From assembly GCF_016802725.1 (NCBI RefSeq), contig NC_052676.1:9890436-9954435 (forward strand): a stretch of DNA of 64,000 bases. Reading direction: 5' to 3'. The translations under genes were made by a program, and so were the position numbers. This DNA is from Solenopsis invicta (lineage: Eukaryota > Arthropoda > Insecta > Hymenoptera > Formicidae). The notes beneath the pieces were generated by a model. It ran no database searches. It worked only from the letters and a program-made list of their open reading frames with translations, and had not been told where the DNA came from. The first letter of the stretch is position 1. Each line of letters starts with the position of its first letter. This document shows positions 53,458 to 63,236 of this stretch, one piece after another.

Positions 53458-54779
53458 CGAGGTGTGTTCAAGAAGTATCGCGAATTTTGTGTTTTTTCAA
53501 AAATTATTTATTTATTCATGAATATCTATTTTGTCCCCTTCAAAGTAATCCCCATGAGATATTATACACTTGTGCCAACGGTTTTTCCAATCTTCGAAGC
53601 ACTTCAAAAAATCATTTTTTTTTATCTTGTTCAGCTCCTCCTTCGATGCCGTCTTTATCTCGTCAAGCGTAGCGTAACGTCGTCCTTTCATGGGCCTCTT
53701 CAGTTTAGGGAACAAGAAAAAGTCACAGGGGGCCAGATCTGGGGAATACGGTGGCTGCGGCATCATTAGTGTGTTGTTTTTGGCCAAAAAGTCGCGCACA
53801 AGCAACGATGTGTGAGCAGGGGCGTTATCGTGGTGCAAAAGCCAATTTTTGTTCTTCCACAAATCCGGGCGTTTCTGGCGGATTGCTTCGCGCAAATTGC
53901 GCATAACTTGCAGGTAATATTCCTTATTGACCGTTCTACCCTGTGGCAAGAACTCATGATGCACCACGCCCCTGCAATCGAAGAAAACTGTCAGCAAAAC
54001 TTTCACATTCGACCGAACTTGGCGCGCTTTTTTCGGTCTTGGTTCGTGCGGCAGCTTCCATTGAGATGATTGAGCTTTGGTTTCCACGTCATAACCATAA
54101 ACCCACGATTCGTCACCAGTTATGACCCTCTGGAGCAAATTTGGGTCGTCGCGGACAGAGTCCAACATCTCATTAGCAATGTTCATGCGATGCTGTTTTT
54201 GGTCGCAATTGAGCAATTTTGGTACGAATTTCGCGGCGACCCGTCTCATGCCCAAATCATTGATAAAAATCGAATGGCACGAGCCAATCGATATGTTTAG
54301 GTCCTCAGCAACTTCTCTAACGGTGATTCGACGATTGGCCAATACCATTTTCTCCACTTCATTAATTTTTTCGTCTGTTGTTGAAGTGCTCGGGCGTCCG
54401 GCACGCTCTTCGTCGTTCACATCTTCTCGGCCTTCTGAGAACATTTTGTACCACCGATAAACGTTGCTTCGGTCCAAGGTAGCTTCTCCGTATGCCACAG
54501 TCAACATTCGGAATGCATCCGCGCACTTAATTTCGTTTTTCACACAAAATTTGATACAGGTTCTTTGATCCATTTTTTTGAATAGGTAAAAATCGAAGAC
54601 GATCCAAAACACGTGCAAGCAAAGCAGCTGTCAACAATTAAGTGAACATTCAAAATGGCCGAGCTTGTCGGCATAAGTGAGAGACATGAGTACCAACATA
54701 ACGCCACAAAAAGATCGAAATTCGAATATACGTAACCCGCGAAAATTCAAAATTCGCGATACTTTTTGAACACACCTCG
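53458..54779 (-). mobile_element. DD34D mariner, apparently intact
   Basis: Inverted repeats of about 31 bp (CGAGGTGTGTTCAAGAAGTA with one or two mismatches) are flanked by TA (53456-53457 and 54780-54781). 1322 bp, normal for mariner. It interrupts the gag gene of Gypsy-2, so it is younger than that insertion. The transposase frame is complete. Confidence 0.95.
53512..54573 (-). CDS. mariner transposase (DD34D), complete
   Basis: 353 codons from ATG 54573 (MDQRTCIKFCVKN). An upstream in-frame extension of 15 codons (to 54618) runs towards the inverted repeat and is less likely. The N-terminal HTH region includes YRWYKMFSEGREDVNDEER and ITVREVAEDLNISIGS. The catalytic motifs are VITGDESWVYGYD, HHDNAPAHTS and YSPDLAPCDFFLFPKLK, with 34 residues between the second and third Asp. 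The conserved WVYG and SPDLAPCD blocks are intact, and the end is HGDYFEGDKIDIHE. It cuts and pastes its own DNA at TA sites. No stop or shift: a candidate active copy. Confidence 0.96.
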   Translation of the reverse strand: MDQRTCIKFCVKNEIKCADAFRMLTVAYGEATLDRSNVYRWYKMFSEGREDVNDEERAGRPSTSTTDEKINEVEKMVLANRRITVREVAEDLNISIGSCHSIFINDLGMRRVAAKFVPKLLNCDQKQHRMNIANEMLDSVRDDPNLLQRVITGDESWVYGYDVETKAQSSQWKLPHEPRPKKARQVRSNVKVLLTVFFDCRGVVHHEFLPQGRTVNKEYYLQVMRNLREAIRQKRPDLWKNKNWLLHHDNAPAHTSLLVRDFLAKNNTLMMPQPPYSPDLAPCDFFLFPKLKRPMKGRRYATLDEIKTASKEELNKIKKNDFLKCFEDWKNRWHKCIISHGDYFEGDKIDIHE

Positions 54780-55200
54780 TATGATAACGGGATATTCTGC
54801 CCATCGAAGAAGGGGACGGCTTCTACCGCGTATTTTAGGGTATTTAATGTTAACGGGGATGTCATCCTTTTAGGGTGTTTGCGCTTAGTAATAGGTTCGC
54901 GTATTTTTACGGTATCGTCTCCAGTACCGTCGGAACCGTCAGAATCGCCGGAATCGTCAGAGCCAGGCACAAGTGTGTTGTCGATACTTCCTGACGCACC
55001 TTCCGAGTCGTAGTAGGTAAAATTAATCGATTTAGGAATGATTCTAGAAGGTAAAGCAGTAGTCGATGAGTGTATGGTTGTTCTTTGTGAACGTCCGGGT
55101 ATACCCTGATTCTCAATAGCGTTTTTATAGGTATTTTCAATTTCCTCTTTATTCGATCCAGACCTCATATTCATCCCTGCTCGTTAAGATCGCACTAGAT

Positions 55201-55219
55201 AATCCCGGAGGGGCCCCCA
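55201..55219 (-). promoter_or_regulatory. Gypsy-2 primer binding site (tRNA-Pro-like)
   Basis: Minus-strand TGGGGGCCCCTCCGGGAT, about 13 bases after the 5' LTR. It resembles TGGGGGCTCGTCCGGGAT. Confidence 0.7.
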
Positions 55220-55232
55220 AAATTTTGGTATC

Positions 55233-55728
55233 TGTTACGTCCAACCTAGTGGTAAAAGTGGTTTATCGTGATTATAAAGGAAAAGGCAAGGAGGTAGGCA
55301 AGGAAGAACGTAACAAACAATACTCGTACGCGCGTGTTAAGGAGGGCGGGCACGAGTCAAGGGCGTGAAAAATTCAGATATGGGTCAGTATGTCGAGAGA
55401 CCCTACGACCGATATCCTATTTCACGCCGCAGTCAGTCCCTTTTTGAGCCAACGAATCTAATCGTTTTAACTCGGGATAGGACTAAGTGCAATCTTTTTA
55501 TTCAGAGCGAGAGATGATGGAAGGTCAGTGAATAAATGAGATAATTATTTAATGAACATTAATTTCATTCTAACACTTCCCAAGAGGATTAAAATAGTGG
55601 TGATTACATTATACATTTATTATTGTATATAAAGATAACGTATATAATGCTAATAAAATAGAGGTTTCCTTTTACTCGAAATACAATTTTTGTCGTGTTA
55701 TTCTATTAGAGTGCAACTTAAGTTTTAG

Positions 55729-55791
<63 letters not shown>

Positions 55792-57471
55792 GGGATTGGA
55801 AGCAGTATGTTGAGATAAATTTATTACTCTAAAATTTCGTTGATGACGGCGGAGCTGGGGGGAAAAAGATTTAGAAATGCGTTCTTGGGGACAAGGTGAA
55901 AATTTGGATAGGTAGAGGGGAGAGAGACTGGTATAGTGGCTTCGGGTGGGAGGTTCGGAAGAACGGAGCAAAGCTCTTCAAAGACAAATTTATGAGGGCC
56001 GAGGGCATATGTGCCTTCGGGGAGAGGGGATGGAGCGACGGGATATGACGAGACAAGTGACTCTAACGTCTGGTGAGGACCGGGAGCGAAATAAAATCGA
56101 GGAAGTTCGTAAGGGATTTCTTCCAGTATTTCTATACTGTGAGTAGGGGAGGGGGGAGGAGAGCAAAGACAAATTTCTTCGTATAGGAATTCCACGCTAG
56201 CGGTGGAATTTGCTGGAGAAGCGGGACTACTCCAGATTGTTAGTGTCGAAGATACTGAGAGAGCGGGCGAAGGGGGTTGAAAATATTGCGGGGGTTGTTC
56301 GGGTTCCTGAGTAGTCCGAGAGAAGTCCTCGTAAGTGGCGTCAGAGAAGTATCGAACCCCGGGGAATGGCTCTGGACGGGAGCGCGAATTTCTCACTTGA
56401 GAATGATTAAATGTTAAATATAAAAAAAGGAAAAGAAATTAATAAAAAAAAGGGGGGTTGAATGTTCAGAGACTCACTGTTCGAAAAATCCTCGAGCCAC
56501 CTCTGTAGTGGAACTCGTGTAGTGGTCCGAACCCGTAAGAGATCTGGTCACAGTGACTGCGTGGATCCGCGACAGTCTACGGTGGTGGACGGCGAGCACG
56601 GTTCCAAGTATAAGATGATGTCCTCACTCGCGAGAAAATTAGTTGTGAAATTTCACCAAGTTTTTGAGTTCGGCACCTTGCTCTAGGAGAACTTATTGCC
56701 ACAAATGACTAAGTTTTAATAAGGTTCGACCGCACAGACTCGAGCATTCAGGATGCCACGGACTATGCGACGAGTAGGATCGGGAAGATAGTGATGGTAG
56801 TGATCGCTCCGCTGGAAAATTCTCTATTTTATACTATTGCTTCCTTTGTCTTAAGAGGGCCGTGTGCACCAATTTTGTTGTCTAAACGCCTACGCCCGGC
56901 CTAACCCTTTGCCTACGGGACACGTGTCCGGCATCGAGTTACGCCGTCCATTCAACGGGTCTCGTCACTTCTTTCTCGGTAATTATTGTTATGAGAACGT
57001 GCGTGACCCGTCATCTAATCACTAAAAATTGTGACAGATTTTGATTTAGTGTTCTATGGGCGCTAAGTTTCTGGAAGCCGAAAGTGATGTATACTTGTGC
57101 CTTTCGGCTTCCTGATTTTTATGTTTACCGATGGAGTTTTATACGTTTCCGGGGTCGAGCAACGTGTTACCTCGAAGGGCTCCCATAAATTATTTTTTGT
57201 GTCAGCGAGTTTATTCGTCCGGCTAATATGACGATGACGTTGTTATTTGATACTTCTTTATAATTTATGGTGCTTTGATTTGCGACATTTCTTTTATAAT
57301 TCATGATGTTTTGATTTTTGTAACATTTCTCACTTCCTTCAGTGGCGTATTTATGTCTTACTGTATTCCCGGAAATCAAAGTGAGATTAAGTGGGTCATC
57401 GTTGCTCGGCCTCCGTCGCATAGTGTATCCGTCGTCAAAAGAAAGGAATCGTTACGTTGCTGGACGTAACA
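55233..57471 (-). repeat. Gypsy-2 5' LTR
   Basis: 2239 bp; minus-strand start TGTTACGTCCAGC, end TTGGACGTAACA. It contains the (TG)n run 55747-55789, a 190-codon ORF (55824-56396) and a hairpin (57073-57112). Confidence 0.93.
55824..56396 (-). CDS. Pro-rich ORF inside Gypsy-2 LTR
   Basis: 190 codons from ATG 56396, in the same orientation as the element. Rich in Pro, Ser and Glu. It has a PPQY motif (PPxY class, usually a WW-domain or NEDD4-family ligand) near residue 36 and repeated PPSP. No signal peptide, membrane segment or known domain. Retroviral LTRs rarely encode protein; a known case is the superantigen of a mouse retrovirus, with which I see no similarity. The copy in the other LTR is shifted, so constraint is not proven. 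It may be chance in a low-stop region. Confidence 0.45.
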   Translation of the reverse strand: MRNSRSRPEPFPGVRYFSDATYEDFSRTTQEPEQPPQYFQPPSPALSVSSTLTIWSSPASPANSTASVEFLYEEICLCSPPPSPTHSIEILEEIPYELPRFYFAPGPHQTLESLVSSYPVAPSPLPEGTYALGPHKFVFEELCSVLPNLPPEATIPVSLPSTYPNFHLVPKNAFLNLFPPSSAVINEILE

Positions 57472-57475
57472 CTTT

Positions 57476-58010
57476 CTACAGTCTATTAACAGAGTCTATT
57501 TCGTATTTATGGATAAGAAACGACAGTGTTTGGTTCATCAGTTTACATAGACTATGATTAAGCCAGATATGCACGTTTCCTACTCACACGTCCGACTTGT
57601 GTGTGGTAAATCTCACATAAGATGTAATGGGCGCTATTGTAAAATGGCGGTTAAAATACATACGTATCAATGTTAGGCTAAAGTCTGATAGAATATTATC
57701 ATTATTTTTTATATAATTTATTAAAAATGTCGATTTTATATTTTCTGGTTAAAAAATGATAGTATTTTTGTTCATCAGTTTACATAGATTTTGATTAAAT
57801 CAGACATGCACGTTTTTTATTCAAACGTTCAACATGTATGTGGTAAATCTCACATAAAATGTGATGGGCTCTATCGTAAAATGGCAATTGAAATACATAT
57901 GTATCATTGTTTGGCTAAATGAGCTCTGATAGAATACTGTATATATAGTACAAATTCTACTTCATATTTTTTTGGATAAGGAACGATAGCATTTCTGTTC
58001 ATGTCCAAGC
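57476..58010. repeat. 235-bp satellite, block 3
   Basis: Monomer markers GGATAAGAAACGACAGTG near 57510, TTAAAAAATGATAGTATTT near 57745 and GGATAAGGAACGATAGCATT near 57972. Ends at TTCATGTCCAAGCGC. Confidence 0.85.
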
Positions 58011-58125
58011 GCTAATTACATTTCTATTAAACGTTGTCTTTGTCTAACAAAAATTACATTTTCCAGCGGTCAATCGCCACATAAAAATCTATCTCTACCA
58101 ATCAAACAACAAATAAAATATTCTA

Positions 58126-59239
58126 TTAGGAGTACAAATTGAAAACCGCCGTTTTTTGTCAAAATTTGAGGATTGATTGTTGAAAAATGGTTACATACTT
58201 GTTCTTGAAAGTATTGTCCATCGCTGGCCACTACTTTCTCCCACCTTTCGGGCAGCATACGAATCCCGCGTCGAAAAAACTGCTCGTCTTTTGCGGCGAT
58301 CCACGAATCGACCCAGTTTTTGGCCTCTTCGTAATAATGGAAGTGCTGCTCAGCCAGGCCATGCGCCATTGATCGGAACAGGTGGTAATCTAAAGGGGCG
58401 ATGTCAGGAGAATACGGCGGATGAGGTAAGACGTCCCATTTCAATGTTTCCAGATAGGTTTTAACGACCTGAACAACATGTGGCCGAGCGTTGTCGTGCA
58501 GCAACATCACTTTTTCGTGTCTTTGCTCGTATTGTGGCCGTTTTTCCTGCAATGCTCGGCTCAAACGCATTAGTTGTGTTCGGTAGCGAGCTCCTGTGAT
58601 GGTTTCACCCGGTTGCAACAGCTCATAATAAATCACGCCGAGCTGGTCCCACCAAATACACAGCATGAGCTTCGAGCCATGGATGTTTGGCTTGGCCGTC
58701 GATGTTGATGCATAGCCGCGGTAGCCCCACGATTTTTTTCGCTTTGGATTATCATAATGGATCCACTTTTCATCGCCGGTTACAATACGATGCAGAAAAC
58801 CCTTCCGTTTTTGCCGTTGGAGCAGCTGTTCGCATGCGAAAAAACGCCGTTCGACGTCTCTCGGCTTTAATTCGTATGGCACCCAGTGTCCATGCTTTTG
58901 GATCATTCCCATGGTTTTCAAACGATGTGAAATAGCTTGTTGAGTCACGCCCAATGAATCTGCAAGCTACTGTTGCGTTTGAGATGAATCTTCATTCAGT
59001 AATGTTTCCAATTGTGCGTCTTCAAACTTTTTCACCTATCCGGGACGCTCCTTGTCTTCTACGCCGAAATCACCACTTTTGAAGCGTTGGAACCATTCTC
59101 GACACGTTCTTTCACTAATGGAAGCCTCACCATAAGTTTTTACAATCATTCGACGCGCCTCAGCCGCAGATTTTTTCGAATTGAAGGCAAAAAGCGAAAC
59201 TTCCCGCAAATGACGCTTATTGGGCACAAATTTCGACAT
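58126..59239 (-). pseudogene. mariner transposase with premature stops
   Basis: Starts MSKFVPNKRHLREVSLFAFN at 59239. HTH region FQRFKSGDFGVEDKERPG is followed by TAG at about 59036-59038. A second in-frame TAG at about 58965-58967 lies before LADSLGVTQQ. The rest is open: VTGDEKWIHYDNPKRKKS, LLHDNARPHVVQ and YSPDIAPLDYHLF, with 34 residues between the second and third Asp, then WEKVVASDGQYF. The usual stop after this last block is missing and the frame runs through the inverted repeat to 58070. Two nonsense codons make it inactive. Confidence 0.93.
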
Positions 59240-59411
59240 TTTCGATCACAAAAAAATATATAACGCCGATAAAAATTCACAACTGCAATGATAAGGAATT
59301 GTTGCCAGATGCCCAAACTTACATTTAAAATTTTTGATCTAACGTTTGGCGCCAGCATTTACCGCTGGCGCCATCTACTGGAAAACGGCGGTTTTCAATT
59401 TGTACTCCTAA
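58126..59411 (-). mobile_element. mauritiana-type mariner, decayed
   Basis: Inverted repeats TTAGGAGTACAAATTGAAAA and complement are flanked by TA (58124-58125, 59412-59413). 1286 bp. Confidence 0.95.
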
Positions 59412-60580
59412 TAGATTATTTATATATGTATATACAGTTGCATTGCATTAGTCTCTCTCTTCATTCATAAAACTCGATCGAGTGGGGGAGAGAGCCAAGT
59501 TTGCGCGCGCGGGTACCTTTACAGCGGCGTCTGCCGCAAAAAACCTGTCAAGACGTGTTTAAGACTAACGATGACGTTGCTGAGATTATTTTTCTATCTA
59601 CGCACACGCGTGCATATATACGCCTTCGCCTTTGATGTAATTTGATACCTTTGCAATTAGTCGCCGTAGCGGCAACCGAGGTATCATAAAAAATTGTTCT
59701 AGAATTGCGCGCAGCCGCAAAATCGCACGCAAATGTTTGCCACGTCGGGCGCGGTTAATGGCGGCAGGTGGCGGCGATGGTGATGGCGCAGACCCTTGAT
59801 TTTCGCGCGGAAATCGCCGTAAAATTGCACAAGATTATAAAAATATTGTTGTACTCGACAAAACGAGCACATAAAACGCGAAGGAAAGAACGAACCCACA
59901 ACACATAATGACTAGACACCTTTTTATAAAAAGAAACACTGACTTTAATCAAATAACTATGTACAATTAATTTGTAGCAGAATTATTTAAATATCGCTTG
60001 ACAGCTCTGCGTCCAAAAACAGAACAAAAGCCGGCCGTGTTTCTTCTGTCCAATCAAGGTTCCTGCGGCCAGTTTCTTAAGCTCAACCAAAGAACGAACA
60101 TAACAATATATTACACATATACGCCGGTTTTAACTATGGGCTTCCCCTTTCTACCAGCATCCTCACATTGGTTACATACTGCACGGATGACTCTCCATGA
60201 TCTCAATCAGTCTCACCTCTACGTCAGTTGTTGCAATGAAACCTCTAGATCAGTGAGTGACCCCACCTCTCGATTTTTACCGCGGGTATCACCACCCACT
60301 CCCAGTACCAAGGTATTACTCCCACGCGCGGTCAATACAGCTGCATTATTCCCACGCGCGGTCAGTACCGCGGACTGAACTCCACCTCTCAAGTCAGGCC
60401 TCGCGGATTACCACCTACTCCCGATGAGTCCCCCGTGGATGCCCCTCGCCTACATTCTTTTTTGCTCTTCTTCCCCCCTCTCTCTCTGGTCACGTGAGTA
60501 GAAACTGACGTTTGTTTTTTTGCTCCTCTTATTGAGTGCTTTCTTCTGCTGTTCTCTGCCCCTCGGAGCACTTTTTACAG
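59412..60580. other. No recognisable gene
   Basis: About 1.2 kb with short frames only (the longest is 126 codons at 59998-60378, no known motif). Near 60325-60372 a 28-bp segment with CCCACGCGCGGTCA is duplicated. Might include an older repeat or host intergenic DNA. Confidence 0.5.
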
Positions 60581-60829
60581 TGAATCTTGGTCAAAGGCTT
60601 ATTATTTGACACTATCCAACTTCGGCGGAGAATGTTTTTTACTACTTCCACGGCATTTTCCTGGGCTTTCTTGGCATGCTTTTGCTTGAGGTTATGGCTT
60701 GTTCTGCTTGACGTTGGTGTCTGCGCCTGCGCTGTCCGCGATTCGTGCGTTTCCCTGCACCATTGCTAGCGTGGCACACCTGGTTGCGTTCTCCAAGCAA
60801 TCTAATCACGTGTAGCTTTAGGCGTTCGC

Positions 60830-60930
60830 AGACGCATCACCGGTGAGAGCGTTCTTAAACTCATCACTGGCATCAGCGTTCTTAAACTCATCGCTGGCGC
60901 AAGAGTTCACAAACACATCACTAGCCGCTA
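60830..60930. repeat. 33-bp repeats in LINE leader
   Basis: Imperfect units with AGCGTTCTTAAACTCATCAC or GAGTTCACAAACACATCAC. Confidence 0.7.
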
Positions 60931-61015
60931 CTTGGCCGGACCGTGATCGTGAGTACCGTTTTCAATTTCCCTGGGCTGTTCGTAAACTTTATACCAATCA
61001 GCTACTCTCTCAACG

Positions 61016-61207
61016 ATGACTGTTGCCTGCACACACTGCAAGCGCTTTATTGCTATTACCAACGCGCTATGCTACAATCGCAACCCTAAACACATCTACC
61101 ACGAGGACTGCGCCCGGAACCTGCAGAGCTCCGTATCTGGCTTCCTTGACCTACTAATTCTGTCCTGCCCGGCTTGTCGGATGTTGGGCCATCATAGAAA
61201 TCTCTGA
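61016..61207 (+). pseudogene. LINE ORF1 zinc-finger N-terminus
   Basis: 63 codons from ATG 61016: CTHCKRFI, then HIYHEDCAR and CPACRMLG give a C2-HC-C2 arrangement like the PHD/RING-type finger at the start of many CR1-clade ORF1 proteins. It ends at TGA 61205-61207 and is out of frame with the next segment at 61221, so a shift has probably separated it from the coiled coil. Would bind nucleic acid or chromatin; exact role unknown. Confidence 0.7.
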
Positions 61208-61220
61208 TTCCCATGGCCTT

Positions 61221-63086
61221 GTGCTCGCGAGTGCTGAATCGGCATCAGCCGCACCTTCCACCAAACAGGACTCTATCCGAAGTATTATCGCCGCAGTACT
61301 CGCCAAGATCGAGGGTATAAAGCGTAAACTTCAGGATCTCCCTGCGATGAGGGAACAGCTGCGGGATCTTCCGGAAATGAAGGCTCAACTGGCCTCTCTT
61401 GAGTACGGATTTCAGCAGTCCCTGGAATCTATCGAAGCTAAGACCAATACGGTTGCGTCCTCCGTTTGCGACATCGATGCAAGGCAGACCGGTCTGGATG
61501 CTCACGTCCGTGCCTTGGAGGCACGACCTTCTGATGGTCTCGGCACGTCTGCGGGTCACCTTGAGGAGCGTCTCGAGGCTCTTGAGCGCGCTAAGCTCAG
61601 CTCCGAGCTTATCATGTTTGGCGTGAGGGAGCTCCCCTCCGAGGATATTCGCGCCGTCACTGCTGGCATCGCCTCCGCGCTGGAAGTCGCGGTTTCGCCT
61701 GCCAAGATTACGTCTTGTGTGCGGATCCCATCTAGGGGGGACCGTCCGCGTCCCATCATCGTCAGGTTGTCCTCCAATGACGCCCGTAATCGGTGGATTG
61801 ACGGGAAGAGAACCAAGGGGGTCCTCGAAGGCGCCGAGGTGTCCGCGGTGCTTTCGGGTTCAAGGATTGACATTAATGAGAGGCTGCCGGCTGCCGCGAG
61901 GTCCACCCTCAGAAAGGCAAGGCGTGCGGTTCGAGATGGCAAGCTTCATCGGGCCTGGGTCCGTAACGGCCTCATCTTCGTAAGGCGCCACTCAGATAAT
62001 TCGCCCATCAGAATACGACATCGGGAGCATCTGAACAGCCTCACCACCGGCCCCCCGCCTCTGATCTCTGCGTCGGTCACCAGTACCCCTGGGGCCTCTA
62101 CCTCCGCGACGACCTCGACCGACCTTGCGCACGTTACCGCATCCGCACTCTCATTAACTCAATCTACGGGTGCCGCCTCTGCGACGACTGGCCTCCAGCG
62201 GGCGCCTATAGTCAAACCCCGTGCGCCCCCCGCTGCGTCCTTTAGTGCTCCCGGAGTCGGCCATGCGATAGTTGCTCTTCATCCGCTGGTGGAGCCTGAC
62301 TCACATCGGTCTCCCTTCCCCTCTGCCCCTTCGAGTCCACTTCGACTAAGCCATGTGAACTGTCAATCCTTTCTCCCCCACTTTGATAAATTCGCTCACT
62401 ATTTATCCGGCCGCAGCTATGAGCTAGTTGCCATGTCTGAGACGTGGCTCAAACCCCACGTCCCTGATAGCTTGGTACGCCTCCCTGGCTTCTTGCTCCT
62501 GCGTGCAGACAGGGTAGGCAAAGGGGGAGGAGGGATTGGCGTTTATGTTCGCGACGGACTATCCGCTAAGTTACTTGCTACCTCGCCCGCACAGTATTAC
62601 AGCCAACCAGAATATATGCTTGTAAGCATCTCCGCGATGAGACGCAGGCCTTTCCTACCGGCCATCATTTATCGTCCTCCCAAATTAGGTCATCTCGCCT
62701 TGTTCCAAGTAGACTTTGAAAAGCTACTACCCTCCTTCCCGTCTGCCGTGATAATAGGCGACTTTAACATAGACCTAAATCGCCAGTTCTTCGACTCTTC
62801 TTTGCTGCGAGATTTTTGCGACAGTAGTCGTCTCCACATTGTCCCGTTTTCTGACACACATCACACAGTCACTTCGCACACTCGCATAGATTATTGCTTG
62901 GTCAGTAATAGTGCTTTTGTGCTGTCCCATCGTGAATGTGCTCTATCCTTCCTCTCATCACACAATCTCATTGAGGTCACTCTTAATAGTCACTTTAATC
63001 GCCTTTCGCCTCGTCTTATCTCCGCTCGGGATTTCTCCAAATATAACCTTGAGACACTACATAGTCATCTAGCCACTCTCGACTAG
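61221..63086 (+). pseudogene. LINE ORF1 C-terminus and endonuclease in one frame
   Basis: A 621-codon open frame (first codon GTG, not a real start). Residues about 15-125 form a coiled coil (AKIEGIKRKLQDLPAMREQL). Residues about 135-275 resemble the baculovirus-FP-like ORF1 domain (IMFGVRELPSEDIR, STLRKARRAVRDGKLHRAW, VRNGLIFVRR). A Thr/Ser/Ala linker follows. Residues about 370-590 form an APE-type endonuclease: LRLSHVNCQSF, AMSETWLKP, GGGIGVYVRDGL, VIIGDFNIDLN, SHTRIDYCLVS. The last catalytic block reads LSSHNLI, where SDH is usual. The frame ends at TAG 63084-63086, before the RT. Confidence 0.82.
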
Positions 63087-63236
63087 ACCACCGTATACCA
63101 CTCCGTCTCGCTCGACGATAAGATCGCTACCCTCACTAACCTTCTGCACTCAACTCTTGACGCTCTGGCCCTGCGCCTCACTTTCTCCGCTAGAAGGCCG
63201 CCTGCCCCGTAGATTCGGCATGAACTGCGCTTAGCC

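Larger units (their letters stand above)
52270..55174 (-). pseudogene. gag: Gypsy-2 gag with six zinc knuckles, split by a mariner
   Basis: The N-terminal part (55174 to about 54787) has a Ser/Asp-rich segment and ends at FFDGQNIPLSYE, where a mariner is inserted (53458-54779). The capsid continues in 53457-52561 (LPAETESQFARIIRTRI, QLTAFLKQVYGPSKT, IRTLLERDMSKCFIRGL). Four knuckles follow: CQICYKEGHSASKC, CQICKKRGHSADKC, CQLCSKSDHNAKTC, CQWCDRSGHTANNC. An in-frame TAG at 52561-52563 precedes two more (CQNCNNFGHMARDC and CRYCKEQGHLLENC) in 52560-52270. Most Gypsy gags have one or two knuckles. Gag would package genomic RNA. Confidence 0.9.
37664..57471 (-). mobile_element. Gypsy-2: env- and Tudor-encoding LTR retroelement
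   Basis: LTRs of 2250 and 2239 bp (37664-39913 and 55233-57471), flanked by cttt (37660-37663 and 57472-57475), inside the satellite. On the minus strand the order is gag, protease, RT, RNase H, integrase, glycoprotein, Tudor-like A, Tudor-like B, 3' LTR. Two later insertions interrupt it: mariner 53458-54779 (in gag) and DD41D-2 40454-43092 (in the 3' noncoding part). pol, gag and env all carry disabling changes, yet LTR divergence is only a few percent. Confidence 0.93.

Noticed and set aside
59998..60378. 126-codon frame before the LINE
   Set aside because: No domain, contains a local duplication, and no homologous feature that I recognise.
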